The position numbers and the translations under genes are program-made. From Roseiarcus sp963717215 (lineage in GTDB: Bacteria; Pseudomonadota; Alphaproteobacteria; Rhizobiales; Beijerinckiaceae), in assembly GCA_963717215.1 (NCBI GenBank), contig CAVQVS010000013.1, positions 307,266 through 371,265 on the forward strand: DNA of 64,000 nt, given 5' to 3'. This document shows, in pieces, positions 21,220 through 32,766 of the stretch; position 1 is the stretch's first letter, and each line of letters begins with the position of its first letter. The notes under the pieces were generated by a model. The model worked only from the letters and a program-made list of their open reading frames with translations. It was not told where the DNA came from and made no database searches.

Positions 21220-22088
21220 TCAGGACCGAACGGCCAGGACGCGGTTGGCGCCGGCAAGATCCTGGTAGATTCTGACGTCGGCAAAGTCACATTGGTTCGC
21301 AATCGCCGTTACGTCAGCAGCTTGAGTCACGCCAAGCTCGGCGAGCAGCCAACCGCCCGGAGCCAGTAGGCGCCTCGATTCCGGCAGGATTCGTCGATAG
21401 GCGTCGAGTTCGTCAACTCCGCCGTCGAGTGCAAGCCAAGGATCGAAGTCGCGAACCTCGCGCGGGAGGCGTGGAAGGTCAGCCGTCGGAATGTAGGGCG
21501 GGTTCGAGACAATCAGGTCGAACCGCCCATCGAGGCGAGCGGTCCAGTCGCCGACTCGAATCTCTGCCCTCCGAGACAAACCGCACGTCTGAAGATTGCC
21601 CTTCGCAACCTCTGCCGCGTCGGCTGAAACATCGACGCCAACGCCGCGCGCGCCGCCAAATTCGGTCAACAGGGCGCACAACAGCGCGCCGGAGCCAACG
21701 CCAAGGTCGAGGATACGCATTGGGTCTTCACGGCGATCACTCAGAATCGAGAGCGCAGCTTCGACGATCGTTTCCGTTTCGGGTCGTGGATCCAGCACAT
21801 GCGGCGTGACGGCGAACGAGAGGCCCCAGAATTCGCGTTTGCCGAAGATCCTGGACAAAGGTTCTCCGACCGCTCTTCGTTCAGCGACTTCCTGAACTTT
21901 CGGAGCCGCAGATCCGAGCGGCGCGCGTGGATCGACAATTAATGCGACGGGCGAAACGCCTGAGGCGACGCAAAGGCTGATGCGCGCCTCTCGCGCCGGG
22001 TTTTCAATTCCGGAGATCCGGAATGTTTTCTCGAGGTTCGCAAGGGCCTCGGACCGCGCCGTAGAAGCCTCAAGATTGAGGCTGTTCG

Positions 22089-22092
<4 letters not shown>
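21220..22092 (-). CDS. prmC: Peptide chain release factor N5-glutamine methyltransferase
   Basis: It methylates the Gln of the GGQ motif of release factors RF1 and RF2. Seen: the SAM motif LDLGVGSGALLCALL, the catalytic signature VSNPPYIPTADL, and DPRPETETIVEAAL of the family linker. The reading frame begins at a TTG whose last two bases are shared with the secA stop codon (TTGA at 22092-22089), giving a 290-residue protein of normal size; the frame extends further upstream but only into secA. Translation is therefore probably coupled to secA. An alphaproteobacterial prmC normally follows prfA, so its position behind secA is unusual. Confidence 0.88.
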
Positions 22093-24902
<2,810 letters not shown>

Positions 24903-25115
24903 TTTCGACCTTTCCTACCCGCCCCGCTGAGGGGGGTTTTCCGCTTCTTGCCCGGCCAAGCAGGAGCGAAGGCGGCGCGGACGATGGCGGCAACAATAAA
25001 AAGCGCGAAAAAGGCAGAAATCGCCCACTTTCGCGCCAGCTAAACGGAATTCCATGTGAGATAGGAGCCGCGCCCCGCCTTGTCAATAATCGGTACCTTC
25101 CCGTAAGACGCGAGC

Positions 25116-25994
25116 TCAGTGCTGGCATTTCGAGCAATAGAATGTGGAGCGCCCGGACTGCGTGATCCGGGCGACGGTCCCGCGGCAACTGTTCCGTGTA
25201 CAGGGCAGCCCTTCGCGATCGTAGACTTTGAAGACATGCTGGAAATAGCCCAATTCGCCGTTGGCCTGCCGATGATCGCGCAAGGTTGAACCGCCGGCCT
25301 CGACGGCTTCCTCGAGCACGTCGCGGATCGCCTTGGCGACCGCGGTCGCAGCCTTGGTCGGGCCGCCTCGGGCGTTGGCCAGGATGCCTGCTGGCTTCGA
25401 TGGCGAGAGTCCGGCGCGAAACAAGGCCTCGGAGACATAGATGTTGCCAAGCCCGGCGATCCGCTTCTGATCGAGCAAGCCGGCTTTGAGAGACGTACGG
25501 GCGCCGGCGAACAGCTTCGCCAGGGAACGGGCGTCAAACTCGGGCGCGAGCGGCTCGGCGCCGAGGCCGCGCATCCTGGGATGCTGGTCGAGCGCCTGAG
25601 TCGGCGCCAGGTCCATGAAACCGAAGCGCCTGGGATCGTTATAGGTGACAACCCAGTTGTTATCGAGGAGGAAGACGACATGGTCGTGCTTTGGATCCTT
25701 CGAGCGTTCGTAATGGAACTTGCCTGGCGTTGAAACCGCCGCCTTTTCCGTGCGGAATGAACCGGACATGCCCAGATGCACGATCAGGGTCTCGCCGCTG
25801 TCGAGCTCGAACAGAAGATATTTGGCGCGACGACCCAGTTCGACGATGCGCCGGCCGGTCAGCCGTTTCGCAAACGCGTCGGGGAAGGGAAAGCGAATGT
25901 CCGCACGCCGCAATTCGACCTTGTCGATCCGGGCGCCGCGCATGACGGGCGCAAGGCCGCGGCGCACAGTTTCGACTTCGGGCAGCTCAGGCAT
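25116..25994 (-). CDS. mutM: Formamidopyrimidine-DNA glycosylase
   Basis: Base-excision repair glycosylase/AP lyase removing 8-oxoguanine and formamidopyrimidines. MPELPEVETVRRGL at the start contains the catalytic Pro2 and Glu3. HLGMSGSFR, the central helix-two-turn-helix DQKRIAGLGNIYVSEALF and the C-terminal zinc finger are present. The finger reads C-x4-C ... FYCSKCQH; a C-x4-C first pair is common in alphaproteobacterial Fpg. It is 292 residues and intact. The Met is encoded at 25994 directly before a 570-bp intergenic region. Confidence 0.95.
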   Translation of the reverse strand: MPELPEVETVRRGLAPVMRGARIDKVELRRADIRFPFPDAFAKRLTGRRIVELGRRAKYLLFELDSGETLIVHLGMSGSFRTEKAAVSTPGKFHYERSKDPKHDHVVFLLDNNWVVTYNDPRRFGFMDLAPTQALDQHPRMRGLGAEPLAPEFDARSLAKLFAGARTSLKAGLLDQKRIAGLGNIYVSEALFRAGLSPSKPAGILANARGGPTKAATAVAKAIRDVLEEAVEAGGSTLRDHRQANGELGYFQHVFKVYDREGLPCTRNSCRGTVARITQSGRSTFYCSKCQH

Positions 25995-26270
25995 TGCTGG
26001 AGCCTGGGCTCACGAAGAGAAAACCGGTCTGGCCGGCGCCGCAGAAGGGATGGTCATCACTTCGTGTAGGTAAGGGCGCTTGTACGTCCCTGCAATCGGC
26101 GTCCGAGGCCGGTGTCAGCCTTCGTCATCCTCGCGAGCGCGGTCAACGAAGCGCTCTTAAACGCTGGCAAACGCGCCCAAACGATAGGTAATCCTACACA
26201 CTACTATCGTGCTTGTCTTTGTACTCATGATTTCTCAGTGAGTTATAATCCCTTAAAGAAAATCCTCTCC

Positions 26271-26405
26271 CTAAGTCGGAGGCATAAACGTCAACAGGGA
26301 CGCCAGTTGCGCCCCCAACGTCAACAATCCTAGCAGGTAGAAGGCAAACTCAATCGCCAGCCAATGCGCTCGCACTTTAGCTCTGCCCCCATCATGATAG
26401 GACAT
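26271..26405 (-). CDS. Small single-helix membrane protein, 44 residues
   Basis: The minus strand gives MSYHDGGRAKVRAHWLAIEF, then a hydrophobic helix (AFYLLGLLTLGAQLASLLTF) and the end MPPT. The ATG at 26405 has GGGAGA eight bases upstream, well placed. One predicted transmembrane segment follows a short basic, cytoplasmic-looking N-terminus. I do not recognise the family. The surroundings are AT-richer than the neighbours, as expected for a promoter-bearing spacer. Confidence 0.5.
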   Translation of the reverse strand: MSYHDGGRAKVRAHWLAIEFAFYLLGLLTLGAQLASLLTFMPPT

Positions 26406-26490
26406 GTTCCGATCTCCCGGCGTCCAATCTTCGTTCAATTCCCTTTACTATTCGTAACCCTTCCATCCCGCCGTGACCGCTGTCACAGCG

Positions 26491-26519
26491 CGAAAGAGAA
26501 AGGCGGCCCGAAAGCCGCC
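26491..26519 (-). terminator. Rho-independent terminator after the dehydratase gene
   Basis: On the minus strand GGCGGC-TTTCGG-GCCGCC is followed by TTTCTCTTTC. The stem occupies 26502-26519 on the plus strand. It ends the dctP-dctQ-dctM-dehydratase transcript. Confidence 0.8.
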
Positions 26520-26568
26520 CCTAGCGCTTGCGCAATCGATCCAACGCGAGCCTGATCCAAGAGCAAAC

Positions 26569-28299
26569 TTAGTGAATCTCCGGATCGGGCGTCGGCGCGC
26601 CGCGCTCCAGAAAGTCGAAGTCGCAACCTTCGTTCGCCTGGCTCACATGGTCTGAGAATAGGCGCCCATAGCCGCGCTCGTAGCGCGGCGGGGGCCGCTT
26701 CCAAGCCGCGCGGCGACGCTCAAGCTCCTCGTCGCTGACCTGCACGCTGAGCCGTCGGCCGGGGATATCGAGTTCGATCACGTCGCCATCGCGCACCAAG
26801 GCGAGCGGGCCGCCAATGAAGGATTCCGGCGCCACATGCAGAACGCAGGCGCCGTAGCTGGTGCCGCTCATGCGCGCGTCGGAGACGCGAACCATGTCGC
26901 GAATTCCTTTAGCCAGCACCTTTTTCGGGATCGGCAACTGGCCCCATTCCGGCATGCCCGGCGCTCCAATCGGCCCGGCGTTCTTGAGGACAAGCACCGA
27001 ATTCTCGTCGACGTCGAGGTCCGGATCATCGATGCGCGCGGCCATGTCGTTGTAATCTTCAAATACGACGGCCTTACCCGCATGTTTGTGCAGGCGGGAT
27101 TCTGCCGCGGGCGGTTTGATGATGGCGCCGTCGGGAGCGAGGTTACCGCGCAGCACGGCGAGGCTGTCGGAGGCGACGAGCGGATTGTTCAAGGGCCGAA
27201 TGACGTCTTCGTTATAGATCGCCGCTCGCTCGACATTCTCGCCGATCGTGGCCCCGTTCGCCGTGCGCGCGCCGGTCTTCAGCCTGCCGCCGATCGCCAA
27301 TTGCTTCAGCACCGCGGGCAAGCCGCCGGCGTAGTAGAAGTCCTCCATGAGATAAGCGCCGGAGGGCCGGATGTTCGCAAGCAGCGGCGTCTCCCGCGCA
27401 ATTCGGTCGAAAGCCTCCATATCGAGCTTGAGACCCGCGCGGCGCGCGAGCGCGATCAGATGCACAACCGCGTTGGTCGAGCCGCCAATCGCAAGGACCG
27501 CGGAAACGGAATTGTGGATCGAATCCTCCGTGATCAGATCCGACGGTTTCAGATCGTCCCAGACCATGTCGACGATGCGTTTTCCGGTGCGCGTCGCCAT
27601 CACCGCATGGCGCGAGTCGGCGGCAGGGATCGAGGCCGCGCCCGGCAATGTCATGCCGAGCGCCTCGGCGGCGCTGGTCATCGTCGAGGCGGTGCCCATC
27701 GTCATGCAATGGCCGGGCGAGCGCGCGATGCCCTGTTCGATCTCGCCCCAGTCCTCGGACGTGATCGTGCCCGCGCGCAATTCCGCCCAGTATTTCCAGA
27801 CGTCGCTGCCCGAGCCCAGCGCGTTGCCGCGCCAATTGCCGCGCAGCATCGGGCCCGCCGGCATGAAGATCGCCGGAAGATTCATCGAGATCGCGCCCAT
27901 GAGCAGCGCCGGCGTGGTCTTGTCGCAGCCGCCCATCAGCACCGCGCCGTCGGCCGGATAGGAGCGCAAAGCCTCTTCCGCCTCCATCGCCAGAAAGTTG
28001 CGGTACATCATGGTCGTCGGCTTCTGGAACGGCTCCGAGAGCGTCATCGCCGGCAGTTCGACCGGAAAGCCGCCCGCTTCCCACACCCCGCGCTTCACCT
28101 CTTCGACACGTTGCTTGAAATGCGTGTGGCAGGCGTTGATGTCGCTCCACGTGTTGATGATCCCGATCACGGGCTTCCCCGCGTAATCGGCGCGTTCGTA
28201 GCCCATCTGGGCCGTTCGCGAGCGATGGCCGAAAGAGCGCAGGTCGTTCACCCCATACCAGCGATGAGAGCGAAGATCTTCCGGGCGCTTGCGGGCCAT
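26569..28299 (-). CDS. IlvD/Edd-family dehydratase, sugar-acid type (L-arabinonate dehydratase-like)
   Basis: A 576-residue Fe-S dehydratase that removes water from a 2,3-dihydroxy acid to give a 2-keto-3-deoxy acid. The N-terminal HRWYGVNDLRSFGHRSRTAQMGY and NTWSDINACHTHF match the sugar-acid branch (L-arabinonate/galactonate-type) rather than the branched-chain IlvD branch. Cluster Cys residues lie in INACHTHF, MGGCDKTTPALLMG and SPGHCMTMGTASTM. ISGTSYGACVLHVAPE-like sequence near the C-terminus (MSGTSYGACVLH) completes the family set. It follows the TRAP transporter by 42 bp, so the imported substrate is plausibly a sugar acid. Substrate choice inside the branch is inference. Confidence 0.85.
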   Translation of the reverse strand: MARKRPEDLRSHRWYGVNDLRSFGHRSRTAQMGYERADYAGKPVIGIINTWSDINACHTHFKQRVEEVKRGVWEAGGFPVELPAMTLSEPFQKPTTMMYRNFLAMEAEEALRSYPADGAVLMGGCDKTTPALLMGAISMNLPAIFMPAGPMLRGNWRGNALGSGSDVWKYWAELRAGTITSEDWGEIEQGIARSPGHCMTMGTASTMTSAAEALGMTLPGAASIPAADSRHAVMATRTGKRIVDMVWDDLKPSDLITEDSIHNSVSAVLAIGGSTNAVVHLIALARRAGLKLDMEAFDRIARETPLLANIRPSGAYLMEDFYYAGGLPAVLKQLAIGGRLKTGARTANGATIGENVERAAIYNEDVIRPLNNPLVASDSLAVLRGNLAPDGAIIKPPAAESRLHKHAGKAVVFEDYNDMAARIDDPDLDVDENSVLVLKNAGPIGAPGMPEWGQLPIPKKVLAKGIRDMVRVSDARMSGTSYGACVLHVAPESFIGGPLALVRDGDVIELDIPGRRLSVQVSDEELERRRAAWKRPPPRYERGYGRLFSDHVSQANEGCDFDFLERGAPTPDPEIH

Positions 28300-28341
28300 T
28301 GTCGAACTGTCCTTGTTTTTCCGATGGGCTGAGCGTTGATC

Positions 28342-29640
28342 CTACATCAGGCTCGGCAGGTAAAGCGCAATGGAGGGAAACGCGATCAAGATCACGAGAC
28401 GGACCATGTCGGTCGCGATGAACGGCAGCACGCCTTTGAAGATGGTGGCGAAGCTCACGTCTTTGACCGCGGTCTTGATGACAAATACGTTCATGCCGAC
28501 GGGCGGATGGATCAGGCCGAGCTCGACCGTCATGACGATGATGATTCCGAACCAGATCGGGTCGAAGCCGAGCGATGTGACGACGGGGAAGACAATCGGC
28601 ACGGTTAGAATGATCATCGCCATGGCGTCCATGAGACAGCCAAGCACGAGATACATGAGCATGATCAGCGCGAGCACGCCGTAGCGGCCGACGCCGAGGC
28701 CGGTCATGAACTCGGTTAGTTTCTGCGGCGTTTCGGTGACGGTGAGGAAATAGCCGAACAAGAGCGCGCCGATCAGAACGGTGAACACCGCCGCGGCGGT
28801 GCGCGTCGCCTGCAGGAGCGCCGCGAGCACGCCGGCGGGTTTGAGCTTTCCCCGTGCGACCGAGATCAGGAACGCGCCGCACGCGCCCACGCCGCCCGCC
28901 TCGGTCGGCGTGAACAGGCCGCCGTAAAGGCCGCCAATCACGAACCCGAACAGCACGAGCGCGGCCCAGACGTCGCGCAGCGACCGAAGCCGCTCGCGCC
29001 AGTCGCTGCGCGGACCAGCGGGCAGAAAGCCCGGGCGCGCAATGCCGATGGCGGCGATCGTCAGCATGTACATCGAGACGGCGAGCAGGCCGGGAAGGAT
29101 GCCGGCGATGAACAGCTTGCCGATGTCCTGCTGGGTGATGAGGCCATAGACGGCGAGGACGGTCGAGGGCGGAAAGATCGCGCCGAGCGTGCCGCCGGCG
29201 GCGATCACGCCGGCGGCGAAGGATTGCGGATAATCGTATCGCCGCATCTCGGGATAGGCGACGGTGGCGAAAGTGGCGGCCGTCGCGACCGACGAACCGC
29301 TGATCGCGGCGAAGCCGGCGCAGGCGGCGATCGTCGCCAGGCCCAGTCCGCCCCGCCAGTGGCCGATGAAACTGTTTGCCGCGCGAAACAATTCGCGGCT
29401 CATGCCGGAGGCAGACACAAAGGCGCCCATCAGCAGGAACATCGGGATGACGCCGAAGGTGTAATCCGTGACCGTCCGCATCGACGTCTGCCCGACCATC
29501 TTGAGCGCGGGCGCGAGGCCGACGATCGCGGCATAGCCGACGACGCCGACGAGCCCCATCGCCATGCCGACGGGAACCCGCAGCAGAATGAGCCCGAACA
29601 AAGCGACGAAACCGAGCGCGGCCGCCGCGTTGGAACTCAT
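28342..29640 (-). CDS. dctM: TRAP transporter large permease (DctM)
   Basis: The 432-residue multi-helix subunit that carries out Na+-driven uptake in a tripartite ATP-independent periplasmic transporter. Seen: GVPIPMFLLMGAFVSASGMS-like VIPMFLLMGAFVSASGMS, AAISGSSVATAATFATVAYPEM, GTLGAIFPPSTVLAVYGLI and LGLIHPPVGMNVFVIK, the conserved DctM blocks. It begins 10 bp after dctQ ends and ends 42 bp before the dehydratase gene. Confidence 0.92.
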   Translation of the reverse strand: MSSNAAAALGFVALFGLILLRVPVGMAMGLVGVVGYAAIVGLAPALKMVGQTSMRTVTDYTFGVIPMFLLMGAFVSASGMSRELFRAANSFIGHWRGGLGLATIAACAGFAAISGSSVATAATFATVAYPEMRRYDYPQSFAAGVIAAGGTLGAIFPPSTVLAVYGLITQQDIGKLFIAGILPGLLAVSMYMLTIAAIGIARPGFLPAGPRSDWRERLRSLRDVWAALVLFGFVIGGLYGGLFTPTEAGGVGACGAFLISVARGKLKPAGVLAALLQATRTAAAVFTVLIGALLFGYFLTVTETPQKLTEFMTGLGVGRYGVLALIMLMYLVLGCLMDAMAMIILTVPIVFPVVTSLGFDPIWFGIIIVMTVELGLIHPPVGMNVFVIKTAVKDVSFATIFKGVLPFIATDMVRLVILIAFPSIALYLPSLM

Positions 29641-29650
29641 CGCCTCCGCC

Positions 29651-30193
29651 TCATTCCACGGCCTTGGCGATCGGTTCGGAGTCGAGCTTCTCGGGGTGAA
29701 AGATGAGCCGCCAGGTGCGCACGGCGATCAGGATCACAGCGGACACATCGCCTGCCCAGGCGACGGCGAAGAACGGCCAGGTCGGCAGATGAAGGTCGTA
29801 GGTCAGGACATGATCGGCGCGCGTGGAGCGAACCTTGTCGAACAGCATTGCAGTCTGAACGGTGACGATGAACAAGAGCACCAGCGTCGCAAAAATATCG
29901 ATCAACCGTTTGCCGCGCGGGCCAGCCGCCGCCCACACGAGGTCGACGGTGATGTGACCGCCGCGATAGCTCGTCGCGGCGATGCCCCAGAAGATCAGGA
30001 TGCCAAGCAGCAGGCGGCCGAAGTCGTAGGAATCGGGAATGGACGCGTTGAACAGATAGCGGAGCAGGACGGAAACAAAGATGTCGATGGCGACAATGCC
30101 GATGAACGCCGCGGCGGCGAGCTCGATGCCGTCGATGAGCAGGTCCATCGCATTGCCCGTCGCTCCCGCGCGCCGGTCCTCGGCTGCGATCAT
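29651..30193 (-). CDS. dctQ: TRAP transporter small permease (DctQ)
   Basis: The 180-residue four-helix small membrane subunit. DLLIDGIELAAAAFIGIVAIDIFVSVLLRYLFN opens the family fold, and FWGIAATSYRGGHITVDLV is the conserved DctQ core with its His-x-x-Val-Asp. Its start codon overlaps the dctP stop by four bases (ATGA), so the two are translated together. Confidence 0.9.
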   Translation of the reverse strand: MIAAEDRRAGATGNAMDLLIDGIELAAAAFIGIVAIDIFVSVLLRYLFNASIPDSYDFGRLLLGILIFWGIAATSYRGGHITVDLVWAAAGPRGKRLIDIFATLVLLFIVTVQTAMLFDKVRSTRADHVLTYDLHLPTWPFFAVAWAGDVSAVILIAVRTWRLIFHPEKLDSEPIAKAVE

Positions 30194-31265
30194 GGACCCG
30201 CGCCATATTTCGCGATGCTGGCGTTGAGTTCGCCGAGCACCGCATCCGGGTCGGCGCCCGCCTGCTTCACCGCCGCCGCCCAGCTCGCCTTAAGCGGCTC
30301 GACCGTCGCTCGCCAGGCCTCCATCTGCTCGGGCGTGAGCTTGATCAGTTCGTGTGTGGGATCGGCTCTCATCTTGTCGCGACCGGCGGATTCGAAGTCG
30401 CCCCAGGGACCGGCGATCTTCACCGCCCAGTCGGTCGAGCAATGATCGTCCATGACCTTCTTCTGCGCCGGGCTCATGGACTCGTATTTGTCCTTGTTCA
30501 TCGAGAAGGTGAACACGGTCGTGTAGAGCGGCGCGTCGATATGGTGTTTGACGACCTTGTCGATGCCGAACAGGTAGAGCGAGCCCCAGGGGAAGGTGAT
30601 GGCGTCGGCGACGCCGCGCTCGAGAACTTCGCGCGCCTCGGGAGCCGAGGCCTGCACGTTCGTGCCGCCGAGCTTCGTCACAAGCTCGGCGATCGTGCTC
30701 TGCGCCGGGCGCACCTTCGCGCCGCGCAGATCCTGCGGCAGCACAAGCTTTTTGCGGGAGTGCAGCGCGCCGGGGTCGTGAATGAAGGCGAAGCAGAAGT
30801 GCGTGTCCTTCATCTCCGTGGCCGCATATTTGCGATACCAGGAGTCGAGCGCCGCGGTCCCCTTTCGTGCGTCGCCAAACATGAACGGCATCTGACCGAT
30901 GGCGATGATCGGGAAACGGCCCGGCTGATAGCCGGGGTTGACATAAGTGATGTCGGCGATGTCGTCGCGCGCCATGTCGTAATGATCGAACGCCTTGCCG
31001 AGCTGTTCGGATGGAAAGACCGTGATCTTGATCGTGCCGCCGGAGGCCTTCGCGATATCCTCGCCCCACGCTTTGGCCGCGCTCGTCAGCGGGTGCGCGG
31101 GCGGAACCCAGAGCGAAAGCCTGAGGTCGACCTCCTTGTCCTGCGCGGAGGCGGGGGCGACGATTCCGAATGCAAGAGCGAGAGTGAGCGCCGGCGCTGC
31201 GCAGAATTCGGCGAATGGCCCAAAGGCGTCCGCAGATGGTCCCGGGCGCGGTCAATCTCGAACAT
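30190..31265 (-). CDS. dctP: TRAP transporter periplasmic binding protein (DctP), 5' end disturbed
   Basis: The secreted binding protein of the TRAP system. The mature part is clear: KEVDLRLSLWVPPAHPLTSA, FPSEQLGKAFDHYDMARDDIAD, then RGAKVRPAQSTIAELVTKLGG and ERGVADAITFPWGSLYLFGID, with the Arg that binds a carboxylate in AKVRPAQS. The signal peptide (LTLALAFGIVAPASAQ) lies in the same frame, but no start codon does. The only well-placed ATG (31265, preceded by GGGAGGAGAC) is in another frame, so at least one indel lies between 31200 and 31260. Carboxylate substrates are typical of the family. Confidence 0.8.
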
Positions 31266-31359
31266 GTCTCCTCCCACGAGCGCGTCGCCTTGTTGGATCA
31301 TCTCGCAGGCCCAGGCGCGGATCGTCAAGCGCGACCGCCGGCAGCGCATTGGATTGGCT

Positions 31360-32766
31360 TCAGATCTTTCTGTTCTTCGCGTCCCAGTTGCGCTCGAGAT
31401 TGGCGATCAGCGCCGGGCTGAAGTGGCAATAGGCCTGCTCCCGCGCGTAGACCGAGGCATAGCGCCGAAACAAATCAAGCAACTCCTGGCCAACTCTGAA
31501 GGCGCGACGGTTGCCGATGGCGCTGACTGCTCCGGCGCTCGTAAGCCCCTCGACAATGCGCTCGATCGCCGCGTCCATCTCGGCGGCAGGCGCGATCTCG
31601 TCGCAGATCAGGCGCCCCTCCGGACTGTCGCACTTCAGTCTGCGCTCGTAGAGGATGGCCTGGCGCGCGATGCGGTCGCCAACGAAACGCGGCAGGCGCA
31701 AATTCGCGAAGCCGGGAATGATCCCTTCCTTGCGCGCGGGCAAGGACAGGAACGCGTCCGACGCGGCCAGAACGTAGTCCATGCAAAGAAGCGCCTGGCA
31801 ATGGCCGCCGATCGCGAACGTGTCCAGCGCGGCGATCCATAGCTTTTCTGTGCCCCGGCCGTTCACGTCGTCGGGCGCGCTTTCGGGAGAAGCAACACCG
31901 CGCAGGAGCTTGTGCACATAGCCGAGATCGCGGATCAAAAACCAAAGATAGGGGATCTTGCCGAGGTAGAGATGAGTGAGGTTGATGCCTGCGCCGAAGA
32001 TGCGCTTGCCGCGATATTTCTCGTTGTCCACGGCGACGCCGCGCATGACGGCGATCTCGGTCGTCCGGTCGAGCGTCGCGACGTCGACCGCGAGCTCGGT
32101 CTGGGCAAGGGTCGTGTCGTCTTCGGCGTTGAGAAAGCGCGGATTGATCATATCGAGATGAACGGCTTTGCCGCGTCGGGTGAGACGCGCCGCGCCGAGG
32201 TCGAGCGCGCCGCGCGAGGCGAATTCGGCGACAAGCGCAGCGCTTTCCGTCCGCGGCAGGAGCATGGCGTGACAGAGATGTTCGCCAATGCGCGGGCGCG
32301 ACAGCACATGCGCGAGGAAGAGGCCCTGATCGATCTCGACGCCATCCTTGTCGCCCTGCCGATGAGCGGCCTCCGCATCGACCTCGTCTCGTGCCGGGAC
32401 CAGTCCCGGAACGATTTTCGCCGCGGCATAGAGGAGGTCGTCGATGCGCAGGAACGTCGAGCCGCGTTCGGTCAGGCGATCGTAGATAGGCTCGACGTGA
32501 GCAGCGAGGAAGGATTCGCGGGACGCGTGCGCGTCCGACAACAACGCTTCTGCAGCCACCCGTTCCGCTTCGTTCCGCCTCGACTTCGCCGGCAGCCTGC
32601 CAAGGAGAGCCGCCGAGCGGCGCCAGAAGGCGCTCGACCTCGCGAGCATCGGAGCTCGAACTCGCCAGTCAGGATCGGGAAGGACTTCGGACCATTCCCG
32701 CGCCTCATGCTCAGGCAGGCCGGCGGCTCGCAATGGCTTGAGGGTGGATTCCGTCCCGGGCGTCAT
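31360..32766 (-). CDS. dpgC: DpgC-like cofactor-independent arylacetyl-CoA dioxygenase (crotonase fold)
   Basis: A 468-residue protein of the enoyl-CoA hydratase superfamily with the long helical N-terminal extension of DpgC. The core shows ALDTFAIGGHCQALLCMDYV, DAFLSLPARKEGIIPG, NLRLPRFVGDRIARQAIL and the C-terminal AREQAYCHFSPALIANLER, all as in DpgC. In glycopeptide antibiotic producers DpgC uses O2 without metal or cofactor to turn 3,5-dihydroxyphenylacetyl-CoA into 3,5-dihydroxyphenylglyoxylate plus CoA. Here its start overlaps the paaK stop by four bases, and no dpgA/B/D genes are near. A catabolic oxidation of an arylacetyl-CoA is more likely than antibiotic synthesis, but the true substrate is inference. 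Confidence 0.8.
   Translation of the reverse strand: MTPGTESTLKPLRAAGLPEHEAREWSEVLPDPDWRVRAPMLARSSAFWRRSAALLGRLPAKSRRNEAERVAAEALLSDAHASRESFLAAHVEPIYDRLTERGSTFLRIDDLLYAAAKIVPGLVPARDEVDAEAAHRQGDKDGVEIDQGLFLAHVLSRPRIGEHLCHAMLLPRTESAALVAEFASRGALDLGAARLTRRGKAVHLDMINPRFLNAEDDTTLAQTELAVDVATLDRTTEIAVMRGVAVDNEKYRGKRIFGAGINLTHLYLGKIPYLWFLIRDLGYVHKLLRGVASPESAPDDVNGRGTEKLWIAALDTFAIGGHCQALLCMDYVLAASDAFLSLPARKEGIIPGFANLRLPRFVGDRIARQAILYERRLKCDSPEGRLICDEIAPAAEMDAAIERIVEGLTSAGAVSAIGNRRAFRVGQELLDLFRRYASVYAREQAYCHFSPALIANLERNWDAKNRKI

Larger units (their letters stand above)
25995..26568. other. Intergenic region between mutM and the dehydratase
   Basis: About 570 bp. The first 270 bp hold no gene I can support, only a weak match to the CGTCAT...AACGAAGC dispersed repeat near 26121-26150 and an AT-rich stretch at 26190-26270. 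The right half contains a likely 44-residue membrane protein gene (26271-26405, minus) and the terminator of the dehydratase operon (26491-26519). Confidence 0.55.

Noticed and set aside
26569..28299. Branched-chain amino-acid IlvD
   Set aside because: The N-terminal motifs and the TRAP neighbour fit the sugar-acid dehydratase branch better than biosynthetic dihydroxy-acid dehydratase.
31360..32766. Glycopeptide antibiotic cluster suggested by the DpgC-like gene
   Set aside because: No type III PKS (dpgA), dpgB, dpgD or NRPS genes are near; the neighbours are a CoA ligase and transporter genes.
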